Assembly (NCBI GenBank): GCA_947174665.1
Contig: CAMWJV010000026.1
Coordinates: 1-32,110 of the forward strand
Direction: 5' to 3'
From: an uncultured Lachnospiraceae bacterium
GTDB lineage: Bacteria; Bacillota; Clostridia; Lachnospirales; Lachnospiraceae
DNA: 32,110 bases
The translations under genes were made by a program, and so were the position numbers. Within the stretch, counting starts at the first letter, position 1; each line of letters begins with the position of its first letter. This document shows positions 7,718 through 16,272 of this stretch, one piece after another. Under the pieces are notes generated by a model, which made no database searches, was not told the DNA's origin, and was given only the letters and a program-made list of their open reading frames with translations.

Positions 7718-8893
7718 TCAGCTGCTTTTTTTACAGAGCGGAATACCCGCCAGAAGCAGCAGGGGAAAACAGACTGCGGCCAGAATTCCTTTTTTCAGGT
7801 CATCCCCAAAGACGCTGGAGATCATGCCCACCAGGGTGGGCCCGCCGGAGCATCCGAGATCCCCGGCCAGCGCCATCAGGGCGAACAACGCCGTACCGCC
7901 CCTTTTGATAGATGCTGATGCCTTACTGAAGGTGCCGGGCCACATGATTCCCACGGACAATCCGCATATGCCGCACCCGATCAGCCCGAACAGCGGGCTT
8001 GGCACCAGGGCAATACACAGATAGGATATCACACATAGAATACTGCTGCCCGCCATAAACCGTTCCAGATTCAGCTTTTCCCCGTATTTTCCGTAAAAGG
8101 CTCTGGCCGTTCCCATAAGGATAGCAAAAGCCATGGGGCCCGCCAGGTCTCCCACTGTCTTGCTGACCCCTAATCCTTTCTCCGCAAACGTAGATGCCCA
8201 CTGGCTCACCGCCTGTTCACTGGCTCCCGCACAGAGCATCATCAGCATGAACACCCAGAAGGCTTTCATTTTTGCCAGCTCCCGTATGGTAAGCCCCTTT
8301 TCCCCTTCCTTCATCAGAGAAGCCATGGGCACTCTTGTAAATAAAATCCCGTTACACAGTGGCACCAATGCCCACACAACAGCCAGCATCTTCCAGTTTT
8401 CTATCCCGAAAATTCCAAAAAACAGAGTGGACAGCAGCACTACACCCACATGCCCCCAACAATAGAAAGAATGGAGCAGACTCATTGCCGTCTCCTTGTT
8501 GTCTGTGGGACATGCCTCCACCACGGGGCTCACCAGCACCTCCAGCAGGCCGCCGCCTATAGCGTAAATTGTCACTGCAGTCAGGACTCCCGCGAAAGGG
8601 TCCGGCAGCAGCTCCGGCAGAATGGGCAGCGCAGCCAGTCCCAGCGCAGCCATGGCATGCGCCAGAACCATGGATACTCTGTAGCCTATCCTGTCCACAA
8701 AGGTCACTGATACCAGATCCACCAGCAGCTGAAGTCCGAAATTAAAGGTAATCAGCATGGTAATCTTTGACAGCGGAATATTATATGTATTCTGAAACGT
8801 TAAAAACAGCAGCGGTACAAAGTTATTGACGATTGCCTGCACAATATAGCCCAAAAAGCAGGCATAGATTGTCTTTTGGTATTTATCTTTCAT
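7718..8893 (-). CDS. Major facilitator superfamily transporter
   Basis: 391 residues with about 12 hydrophobic helices in two sixes, the standard MFS length and layout. Helix 1 is YACFLGYIVQAIVNNFVPLLF. A basic loop with DRIGYRVSMV lies between helices 2 and 3, the usual position of the MFS signature, and a polar loop near the middle (about 190-210) carries MKEGEKGLTIRELAKM. Asn, Gln and Trp residues occur inside several helices, but I cannot name the substrate. The general look resembles clostridial sugar or FucP-like permeases. It starts 14 bp after the J-domain gene, so it is probably in the same transcript as the chaperone pair. The stop is 7718-7720 and the start ATG is at 8893. Confidence 0.85.
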   Translation of the reverse strand: MKDKYQKTIYACFLGYIVQAIVNNFVPLLFLTFQNTYNIPLSKITMLITFNFGLQLLVDLVSVTFVDRIGYRVSMVLAHAMAALGLAALPILPELLPDPFAGVLTAVTIYAIGGGLLEVLVSPVVEACPTDNKETAMSLLHSFYCWGHVGVVLLSTLFFGIFGIENWKMLAVVWALVPLCNGILFTRVPMASLMKEGEKGLTIRELAKMKAFWVFMLMMLCAGASEQAVSQWASTFAEKGLGVSKTVGDLAGPMAFAILMGTARAFYGKYGEKLNLERFMAGSSILCVISYLCIALVPSPLFGLIGCGICGLSVGIMWPGTFSKASASIKRGGTALFALMALAGDLGCSGGPTLVGMISSVFGDDLKKGILAAVCFPLLLLAGIPLCKKSS

Positions 8894-8907
8894 GTTAAGT
8901 GCCTCTT

Positions 8908-11900
8908 TTATCCTTCACCGGTCCCGCCGGACGGGAGTACAAATTCTTTCCTGACCGTGTCATAATCTCTTGCCTTTCCCGGTTTCTCCTCTGCAAATTC
9001 CCCAAACCGCCTTGTGATGGGAAGCGGACATTCCATGTAATCAAGAAGCAGATCCAGCCGGTTGCGCAGGGGCACCGGGTTCTTATGAATCAAATATGCC
9101 GGCATGGTTTTGCCCAGAAAGCTTTCTTTGGGATATTTATTTTCCACATTTATATAGGTCCCTGTATCTGCCACATAGTATCGCGCCTCTTCCGCAGGGT
9201 CCTGCAGGCAGAGCATGGTACAGCGGTCTCCGTCCCTCTGCAGAACAATATGGCACTGCATGGGGTTTCCCGCCCGGCGGGCCAATCTATCCTCAAAAAA
9301 CTGCGGTGCAAAATATTTCCGGTACTCATCAGGTGAAACATCCCAGGACAGCCTCAACCAGACTGTGTCCCCCCGGAAGAACCGCTTCATTGCATCAGTA
9401 AACACGGGCTTCTTTTTTCCGTCTATCTGCGTTATACTGACCGTTCCGTCCTGCGTCCGCTGCTCCAGTTCCACGGGATGCCGGTTTAAGGTCTCCGGAT
9501 CCTGATCCAGCAGCACGGGCTGTCTTTCCGAACTGTAAGCGCGATCGAGAGGGAATTTTCCCAGCTCCTGCTTCGCAAGATTATATTTTACGCGGCGGTT
9601 TTGAATGAACACGCCTCCCCAGGCCTCCCGCCAGGCGCAGCCGTCCTGCAGGGGAACACTGTCCGCCCTCCGAAATGTCCCTGCTTCGGAAGCCATCCGC
9701 AGAATCTGCTCTAAATTGCACCGTATCGAATCAAAAGAATCAAAATCTGACTGCGTGGGAAGCTTTTTGTGAGTCAGCGAAATATACCCGTTGTCTGCAG
9801 CAGCGATACTGTTGTTCCTCTTGTAAAGGGCATAAAATATGTATTTGGTATCGTCGAAATAAAAGCAGTTATATACTTTATCCTGCTTCAGGAACACAAG
9901 AGCGCGCTTCCTGGGATAGGTCTCCACCTCTTCCGCTTTCAACTCCCACCGGTTGGGTGCAAAGGAGAATTCCAGGCGGTTCAGTGTCCCTTCGACAAAC
10001 TGTTCCAATAGTCCGTTCAGCGCCTCTGCAGTAATATCTCCATTCTCCAGAACGCTCACAGGAGCAGCAGGCTTTGTCACATATACGGTCTCCGGAAGCT
10101 TCTTCATACAGCTGCAGTCGATGGACGCCGGGGCGATCAGCTGTTCCAGAAGCTTTTTCCCCATGGCTGCTGCCTGCAGATCATTTTCCACAGGAGGGTC
10201 ATTGACTTGTGAAGAATGGCATATCCGTCCACTCATCCCCTCCTCCGCATAAAGGTATATCCGCCGTTCCTCCGGACTCCACTTAGCATAATAGAGCGCG
10301 TCCGGAGTCTCCCGGTATATTATCAGGGGCAGGGTAATTCCTCTGTCCTCCGCATAGCGTCTGTTTTCATATCTCTGCACCAGCAGCTCGCTCAGGTATT
10401 CCGCAATTTTTGCCCGGTTCTCCACGGGAAGGGCCGTTTCGGCCAGCCGTTCCTGCAGCTCCTCCGCCAGCTTTCTATGCTCCGGACGCACATCGGTATC
10501 CTGTAAATTTGGCTTTGACGGATCATCAATGGGAATAGCCACTGGCAGCAGCAATAACAATTCCTCCGTCTTAAGCGCCGCGGCTTTCTTATAGGAGACA
10601 AATGGCCGGAACATTTCCCGGCCGTCCACCCGGTACTCCACATAGTATAAGTGCATCAGCACTTCTATTTCTGTGCCGTCCAGCACAATGCGGCGGCTGA
10701 TTGGCGTTATCTCCCGGCTTTCTTCCAGGCCAAACAGCCTTTTCGCCCACTCCGGCGAATAAGGCAGCTGCCTCTGGAGATAGAGATTCTGATCCGGAAT
10801 ATCCCAAAGGGCCGTATTCAAGAAATAACGCAGGAAAGGACGGTAATTCACAGAAACATGCTCTTCGGATGCCGGCGCCTCCGTGTCTTCGGTATTCTGC
10901 TGAAATATTCTCCGGTCATCCTCCGCCTCCGCGATACTCTGCAGGACCTGTCTGGCGCAGGGAGCCGTCATATCCGCTTCATAAAAAGCGCGCAGACTGC
11001 GCAGAAACACAGGACTCCTCCGAAAGCTGATCCAACAGTTCAGCACATTTTTCTCCACATACCCTCGGTTGCGCAGCGCCCGTTTCAGATCCTCCCGCTC
11101 AAAAAACTTCTTTACCGCCGTCTCTTCCTGCTGTGGGTCGCCTTCCTCCTGTTCAATATAAGCAAAGTAATCCCTGTTCAAGTCAAAAAAGCTTCCCGTA
11201 TCTTCTTCATTCAATTCCGGACATTTCTCCAGACAGATTTCCCGCAGCCTGCCGTACAGCAGCTTGTTGCGTCCCATGACCGCCTGTTTTAGCCCCAGGG
11301 TCTCCCACGCCGTCTGATAGCACTCCTCGTTCAGCTGAGCCGTGTCAAAGAAGTGATTCAGCAGCCTTAAGCCCAGAGGATGACGGGCGTGATCCGGCAT
11401 CGCACCCCCGTTATAGCTATCCTTGATATAGGCCGAAACATAACGCTCCAGCACATTCCTCAAGCTTCGCATGGCCTGGTCTGTCCAGCCCGCTCCTTCC
11501 GCCAGGGCTCTCAGGTGATAATAATTACTGAAGGCCATCTTCATGGTATAGTCATTCCCTGTCATTTTCCTGGGAATGGGGTACGCGCGGGCAATGGCAA
11601 GAATCGGCTCCGGCACCATATAGGTGTTTTGCTCCCGGCGGAATTGGCGCTGTTCCTCACCATATCCGCCTGTGTCTATTGCAGTAAAGCAATACGCGGT
11701 ATACAGGCTCTTAATAAATTCCTGGCCCGGGCGGAACTCAGACTCCTTCTCCCGCACCGTCTCCTCTACCAGGGCGCAGAATTCCTCCTCCTGAGAAACA
11801 GACAGAAACTCCGGGGATGTGACATATTCCGTCCAGAGCTTCCAGTTCTTCTGGTTTTCTTTTTTGTAGACAGCCAGAAATGCCCGATAAGCCTCGCTCT

Positions 11901-12348
11901 CCCGATAAGGGTTAGGTCCGCCGGAGTCCTGCCGGAAGACAAAATGAGGAATCTCCTCTGACCGCGCCGGCTTTCTGTCCGATTTGGGCTCCCTGTTCTG
12001 TTCCGTTTCGTCCTTCCGCATCGGTTCCCTGCTCTGTTCCGGCTCTTCCTCCCGCATAAGGACCAGGTCCTGCCCGGTCTGCCCTTCGCTCACGGGTTTC
12101 CGGTTCTGCAGCTGGGACGTCTTTTGCCTCTCCTCATGAAAGGCACTTTCCCCGTCGGAAAAAATCTCTTCTCCCTCGGAGTCTTCCGCCCACTGCATAG
12201 CCAGGTTATACGCTTCCCGCAGACGCATGAATTCCTCCGGATTTTCCTCCGGATGAAAAATCCTGCTCTGGGTGGCGTATGCTTTTTTTATCCGGGCCTG
12301 ATCCGTGGTGGGCTCTATCTGCAGCAGTTCCCATATATTGTTACTCAT
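8908..12348 (-). CDS. Large J-domain co-chaperone paired with the HscC-like Hsp70
   Basis: 1146 residues from ATG 12348 (MSNNIWELLQ). Helices II and III of a J domain occupy about residues 3-55: NIWELLQIEPTTDQARIKKAYA, then HPE at 32-34, then EEFMRLREAYNLAM. The canonical HPD, needed to stimulate Hsp70, is HPE here. A disordered charged linker (about 55-140) holds an imperfect repeat (EQSREPMRKDE / EQNREPKSDR). The remaining 1000 or so residues are a long soluble region, rich in Glu, Arg and Tyr, with no fold I recognise and no membrane span. ATG overlaps the Hsp70 stop by 8 bp (ATGAGTAA), which implies coupled translation. J-proteins of this WELLGIEPTTD type are known partners of HscC-type Hsp70s. 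The large C-terminal part probably selects clients. Confidence 0.85.
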   Translation of the reverse strand: MSNNIWELLQIEPTTDQARIKKAYATQSRIFHPEENPEEFMRLREAYNLAMQWAEDSEGEEIFSDGESAFHEERQKTSQLQNRKPVSEGQTGQDLVLMREEEPEQSREPMRKDETEQNREPKSDRKPARSEEIPHFVFRQDSGGPNPYRESEAYRAFLAVYKKENQKNWKLWTEYVTSPEFLSVSQEEEFCALVEETVREKESEFRPGQEFIKSLYTAYCFTAIDTGGYGEEQRQFRREQNTYMVPEPILAIARAYPIPRKMTGNDYTMKMAFSNYYHLRALAEGAGWTDQAMRSLRNVLERYVSAYIKDSYNGGAMPDHARHPLGLRLLNHFFDTAQLNEECYQTAWETLGLKQAVMGRNKLLYGRLREICLEKCPELNEEDTGSFFDLNRDYFAYIEQEEGDPQQEETAVKKFFEREDLKRALRNRGYVEKNVLNCWISFRRSPVFLRSLRAFYEADMTAPCARQVLQSIAEAEDDRRIFQQNTEDTEAPASEEHVSVNYRPFLRYFLNTALWDIPDQNLYLQRQLPYSPEWAKRLFGLEESREITPISRRIVLDGTEIEVLMHLYYVEYRVDGREMFRPFVSYKKAAALKTEELLLLLPVAIPIDDPSKPNLQDTDVRPEHRKLAEELQERLAETALPVENRAKIAEYLSELLVQRYENRRYAEDRGITLPLIIYRETPDALYYAKWSPEERRIYLYAEEGMSGRICHSSQVNDPPVENDLQAAAMGKKLLEQLIAPASIDCSCMKKLPETVYVTKPAAPVSVLENGDITAEALNGLLEQFVEGTLNRLEFSFAPNRWELKAEEVETYPRKRALVFLKQDKVYNCFYFDDTKYIFYALYKRNNSIAAADNGYISLTHKKLPTQSDFDSFDSIRCNLEQILRMASEAGTFRRADSVPLQDGCAWREAWGGVFIQNRRVKYNLAKQELGKFPLDRAYSSERQPVLLDQDPETLNRHPVELEQRTQDGTVSITQIDGKKKPVFTDAMKRFFRGDTVWLRLSWDVSPDEYRKYFAPQFFEDRLARRAGNPMQCHIVLQRDGDRCTMLCLQDPAEEARYYVADTGTYINVENKYPKESFLGKTMPAYLIHKNPVPLRNRLDLLLDYMECPLPITRRFGEFAEEKPGKARDYDTVRKEFVLPSGGTGEG

Positions 12349-14101
12349 CCTCAGGCTCCTCCGTGTCCTCATCCCAATCCATGCCTAAACCGTACAGCTG
12401 CTCGAAAGGATCTTCGCTCAGCTCCTGCCGGAAGCGCTCTACCAGTTCTTTCAGATATTCCTCCGCCCTGCGCACGGCAATGATATCCTGCGCATCCTGA
12501 GCCCCGCAGTACAATTCCAGCCCACGGCTGAGCGCCGCCCGCCTCTCGTCCCCTAACCGCTCATACAGGGAAAGCGCCTGCGCAAACAACTGCTCGTCCC
12601 GGTGTGCCTCCGTAGTGAGCCGGATGCTGTTGATGCGCTCCATGGCCTCCTTCATTTCCTCATCCGTCAGGTGAAGGTTGGGATTGAGGATTACAGTCTC
12701 CCTTTTATCTCCTCCGCTGCTCTCCACACTCACATGAAGGATGCCGTTGATATCATAGGTAAAGACTACTTCTGCCCACTGAGAGCCTGCGATTCCTCTG
12801 GGAACCCTGACCTTAAGCTCGCCCAGCTTCAGATTCCCGGATACAAAATAGTCTTCGCCCTGATAAAATTCAAATCTCAGATGCTCCTGGCCGTCATGCA
12901 GAGTATAAAACCGGCTGCTGTGGCTGACCGGCAGCATACTGCTGCGGGGAATCAACACAGCCATGTGAGGCTCCCGATCAATCTGGCTGTTGTAAGTAGC
13001 AACACCCAGGGAAAAGGGACATACATCCGTCATAACGATATCCTGAAGCTCCTCCCTGCGCTCCTTAATCCCGGCGCACACTCCGGCGCCCAGAGCTACG
13101 ATCTTGTCAGGGTCGGCGGCAATCACGGGACGGGCTGACATCAGTTTTTCCAGAAAATCATGAAATACCGGCATCCGGGAGGAACCTCCCACCAGCACCA
13201 CCCGACGGATTCCCCGAGCCGCCTTTTTATTCTCCAGAGCACGCCGCAGCACCTTCTCCACCCGCTTAAAAACAGGTTCACATAGCTCTGCCAGCAGCTC
13301 CCGATCCAGATTCAGCATGTACTCTTTCTCTCCCGCCGAAAGCTTCATCAGCGTGTTTTCCGCTTCCGGCTCCGACAGCGCGGTCTTTGCGTTTTCCGCC
13401 TGCCGCATAAGCGCCGCCTTTTCCTCCGAAGTAAGCGCCGCCTGGGCCAGATGATTTACCTCACAGAAGTGCTTTGCAATGGCAGCATCTATATCATCGC
13501 CGCCCAGGTGATTATCACCGGCAATACACAAAATTTCTATGATGTTGTCAAAGCATTCCACAATGCTCACATCCAGCGTACCGCCGCCGAAGTCCACGAT
13601 CATCAGCTTTCCGTCCTCCGCGTCGGGATCGTTCCATCGATAGTACACCGCAGCCGCGGATGGCTCGTTGATCAGCCTGGAAACCTTCAGGCCCGCCAGC
13701 TGTGCCGCAAGCTTGGTGGCGCAGCGCTGATTGTCATTGAAATATGCCGGAACACTGATGACAGCCTCCTCCACAGGCTCCTGCAGAAATTTTTCCGCAT
13801 CCTGCTTGATCTGCCTGAGTACAAAGGCAGACAGCTCCTCCGGCTTGAAATACTGCTGCCCGAGACAGGTCTCCCATTCCGTGCCCATAAAGACCTTGTA
13901 GGATGCCGCCGTGCGGTCGGGATGCGTCAGAAGCCGTTCCTTTGCCGCTCTTCCGGTGATGATCGTGCCGTCTTCCATGACGCTCACCGCGCTCTTGGTA
14001 AGATATCCTCCCTCTCCGTTTGGAATCAGCACCGCCTCTCCGTCCCGAAATACGCAGGCGAGAGTATTTGAAGTTCCCAGGTCAATTCCGATAATACTCA
14101 T
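12341..14101 (-). CDS. hscC: HscC-like Hsp70 chaperone
   Basis: 586 residues, shorter than DnaK (about 610-640) and near E. coli HscC (about 556). The nucleotide-binding domain has the phosphate-1 motif IGIDLGTSNT (4-13), the SVPAYFNDNQR loop, the LINEPSAAA motif, the phosphate-2 motif IVDFGGGTLDVS and the adenosine motif VVLVGGSSRMP. The substrate-binding domain starts after TDVCPFSLGV and includes FTYDINGILHVSVE. A helical lid ends in an acidic tail (DWDEDTEEPEDE) with no GGMP or EEVD motif. Overall sequence tracks HscC (LIPN near the start, AGDNHLGGDD, TDVCPFSLGV) rather than DnaK, and no grpE or dnaJ is beside it. The J-protein gene overlaps it by 8 bp and the sensor kinase gene lies 19 bp upstream. 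The client is unknown. Confidence 0.88.
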   Translation of the reverse strand: MSIIGIDLGTSNTLACVFRDGEAVLIPNGEGGYLTKSAVSVMEDGTIITGRAAKERLLTHPDRTAASYKVFMGTEWETCLGQQYFKPEELSAFVLRQIKQDAEKFLQEPVEEAVISVPAYFNDNQRCATKLAAQLAGLKVSRLINEPSAAAVYYRWNDPDAEDGKLMIVDFGGGTLDVSIVECFDNIIEILCIAGDNHLGGDDIDAAIAKHFCEVNHLAQAALTSEEKAALMRQAENAKTALSEPEAENTLMKLSAGEKEYMLNLDRELLAELCEPVFKRVEKVLRRALENKKAARGIRRVVLVGGSSRMPVFHDFLEKLMSARPVIAADPDKIVALGAGVCAGIKERREELQDIVMTDVCPFSLGVATYNSQIDREPHMAVLIPRSSMLPVSHSSRFYTLHDGQEHLRFEFYQGEDYFVSGNLKLGELKVRVPRGIAGSQWAEVVFTYDINGILHVSVESSGGDKRETVILNPNLHLTDEEMKEAMERINSIRLTTEAHRDEQLFAQALSLYERLGDERRAALSRGLELYCGAQDAQDIIAVRRAEEYLKELVERFRQELSEDPFEQLYGLGMDWDEDTEEPEDE

Positions 14102-14120
14102 ACAAACTTCCTTTCATACG

Positions 14121-15548
14121 TTAGTCTTCTTCCTCACTGTCCGCAGAGAGCTGCAGGGAGAAGATGAATTCGCTTCCCACGCCTTCCGTGCTGATGACAT
14201 TGATGTGTTCGCCGTGACAGCTGATAATCTCTTTTACAATGGAAAGTCCCAGGCCGGTTCCCTTTTTGTCCCGGCCTCTGGAAAGATCAGATTTATAAAA
14301 CCTGTCCCATATCTGTTTCAGGTCGTCCTTGGGAATGCCAATCCCCGTATCCCTCACTGATACAAACAGTTTATTTTTTTTCAGTGAAGTCTCGACTTTG
14401 ATGACGGAATCATGATGGCTGAACTTAATGGCATTGTCGATCAGATTGTAGAGAACCTGCTGTATTTTTTCCACATCTGCGTTGACGAACATTTCATCCC
14501 CGGTAAGGATGAGTTCAATGGCAATGTTCTTTTTCAGACAGGTGCCCTCGAATGACGCCGCTGTGCTGCGAATGACGGGATTAATATTGAAATCCGTACG
14601 CTCCAGCAGCATACCCTTTGTGTTCAGGTTGTTCAGGGTCAGAAGACTGTTTGTCAGCTTTGTCAGCCGCTCTGTCTCATTCAGTACAATATTAAGATAC
14701 TTTTCATGGGTCTCCGGAGGAATGGTTCCGTCAAGCATGGCCTCCAGATAGCCTCGGATAGAGGTCAGGGGAGAACGGAAATCATGGGATACATTAGCTA
14801 CAAATTTCTTCTGATCATCCTCCGCACCTGCGATCTGACTTGCCATATAATTCATGCAGGCCGCCAGGTATCCGATTTCGTCATCGCTTTCCACCTGAAA
14901 TTCGTAATGCATATTTCCGGCGGCATACTGTTCCGCAGCATAGGTAATCTTCCGAAGCGGGATATAAACCATCTCGGTAAAAAAAATCAGAATGATCAGG
15001 GACAGAAGCAACAGGATTACCAGAGTGATATAGGATATATTCAGCATGCTGTTGCAGGAGGCCTGAATATCGTTCATATCACAGTGTATGGCTACATAAC
15101 CCTTCACCATATAACTGGAGGTGATGGGAGCCAGCACACTGAGCATCTCCGATTCAAAGCTGCCGAAAAAGTCATTTATCATATAGTAGGAAGTACTGGT
15201 GGCAGTGGGGTCAAAATTCTCAATCATCATCACCTCTTCCACGTTCAGGGGCTCATTTGTATCCAGCACAAGGCGCCCGGAAGGGTTGATAATGCGTATG
15301 GAAGAGTCCAGATAGACAGAGAGGAAGTCCAGCTGTGTTTTTACCGTCTCCAGATCCGTTTCGTTGCTGTAAAGGCCGGCGGCGTATGTATCGGAAATCA
15401 TCATTGCCTCGGAATAGAGAATCTTCGCCTTTTCTCTTACCAGCCGTTCCTTTGTTATGTTGGGCACGAAAACGGTAACCATCATAAAACTGAAGATGCC
15501 GAATATAAGATAAGCCAGCACAAATTTCAGATAAAGGGTCTTTTTCAT
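14121..15548 (-). CDS. Two-component sensor histidine kinase
   Basis: 475 residues. Membrane helices at about 8-30 and 172-192 bracket an extracytoplasmic sensor of about 140 residues with a PAS-like look (SSIRIINPSGRLVLDTNEP). HAMP follows at about 192-245, then the HisKA domain with H255 (VANVSHDFRSPLTSIRGYLEAML) and the ATPase with N box (LIDNAIKFSHH), G1 (DTGIGIPKDDL) and G2 (GTGLGLSIVKEI). All motifs are intact. The start ATG shares one base with the TAA of the response regulator gene (TAATG), so the two are translated together. The pairing is thus with the regulator at 15548-16249. The signal is unknown. The chaperone genes follow after 19 bp, which suggests an envelope or protein-stress role, but that is inference only. 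Confidence 0.93.
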   Translation of the reverse strand: MKKTLYLKFVLAYLIFGIFSFMMVTVFVPNITKERLVREKAKILYSEAMMISDTYAAGLYSNETDLETVKTQLDFLSVYLDSSIRIINPSGRLVLDTNEPLNVEEVMMIENFDPTATSTSYYMINDFFGSFESEMLSVLAPITSSYMVKGYVAIHCDMNDIQASCNSMLNISYITLVILLLLSLIILIFFTEMVYIPLRKITYAAEQYAAGNMHYEFQVESDDEIGYLAACMNYMASQIAGAEDDQKKFVANVSHDFRSPLTSIRGYLEAMLDGTIPPETHEKYLNIVLNETERLTKLTNSLLTLNNLNTKGMLLERTDFNINPVIRSTAASFEGTCLKKNIAIELILTGDEMFVNADVEKIQQVLYNLIDNAIKFSHHDSVIKVETSLKKNKLFVSVRDTGIGIPKDDLKQIWDRFYKSDLSRGRDKKGTGLGLSIVKEIISCHGEHINVISTEGVGSEFIFSLQLSADSEEED

Positions 15549-16249
15549 TAATTTCTTACCTCAAACTTATAGCCAATGCCCCAGATAGTACTGATCTTCC
15601 AGTTGGCATGGTCCTTGATCTTCTCCCGGAGGCGCTTGATGTGCACATCTACGGTCCGGGTGTCCCCGATGTATTCATAACCCCATATCTGGTCCAGAAG
15701 CTGTTCCCGGGTAAATACATGATTGGGTGAAGCGGCAAGGAAATAAAGCAATTCCAGTTCCTTCGGTGGCATATCTACGTTTTTGCCCAGATAAATTACG
15801 GAGTAATTAGTCAGGTTGATAGACAGATCCGTGTATTCCACGCATTTGTCATCCGGATTCTCAGGAACCGTATTCGCGGGCTTATAGCGGCGGAGTACGG
15901 CCTTTACTCTTGCCACCAGCTCCTTGGAGTCAAAGGGCTTCTCAATATAATCGTCCGCACCCAGCTCCAGTCCAAGCACCTTGTCAAAAACTTCGCCCTT
16001 GGCGGAGAGCATTATAATGGGGAGGGAATATTTTGCCCGCACTTCCCGGCACACCTGGTATCCATCCATGCCCGGAAGCATAATATCCAGCAGGATCAGG
16101 TTGGGAAAAAAGCTCTCCATGGCAGGCATCACCGACTCGCCGTCATTGACAATAAAGGTTTCGAAGCATTCCTTTGTCAGGTAAAGAGAAATCAGTTCCG
16201 CAATGTTGTTGTCATCATCCACAATTAATATTTTTTGCCTGTTTGCCAT
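15548..16249 (-). CDS. OmpR/PhoB-family response regulator
   Basis: 233 residues. Receiver domain 1-120 with acidic pair D11/D12, phosphoacceptor D55 (LILLDIMLPGMDGYQ), switch residue in IIMLSAKGE and conserved Lys in DDYIEKPFD. The C-terminal winged helix (about 135-232) ends with DTRTVDVHIKRLREKI and STIWGIGYKFE, the OmpR recognition-helix and wing signature. It acts as a DNA-binding regulator phosphorylated by the kinase encoded directly downstream. It lies 23 bp after mutS2 and may share its transcript; no separate promoter is obvious in the 23-bp gap, though one could sit inside mutS2. Targets are unknown. Confidence 0.95.
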   Translation of the reverse strand: MANRQKILIVDDDNNIAELISLYLTKECFETFIVNDGESVMPAMESFFPNLILLDIMLPGMDGYQVCREVRAKYSLPIIMLSAKGEVFDKVLGLELGADDYIEKPFDSKELVARVKAVLRRYKPANTVPENPDDKCVEYTDLSINLTNYSVIYLGKNVDMPPKELELLYFLAASPNHVFTREQLLDQIWGYEYIGDTRTVDVHIKRLREKIKDHANWKISTIWGIGYKFEVRN

Positions 16250-16272
16250 TCTTATACCATGCCTTTCCGCTG

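Noticed and set aside
14706..15551. Long open frame (281 codons) on the plus strand
   Set aside because: It mirrors the sensor kinase gene, is rich in His/Ile/Gly with no family pattern, and has no ribosome binding site.
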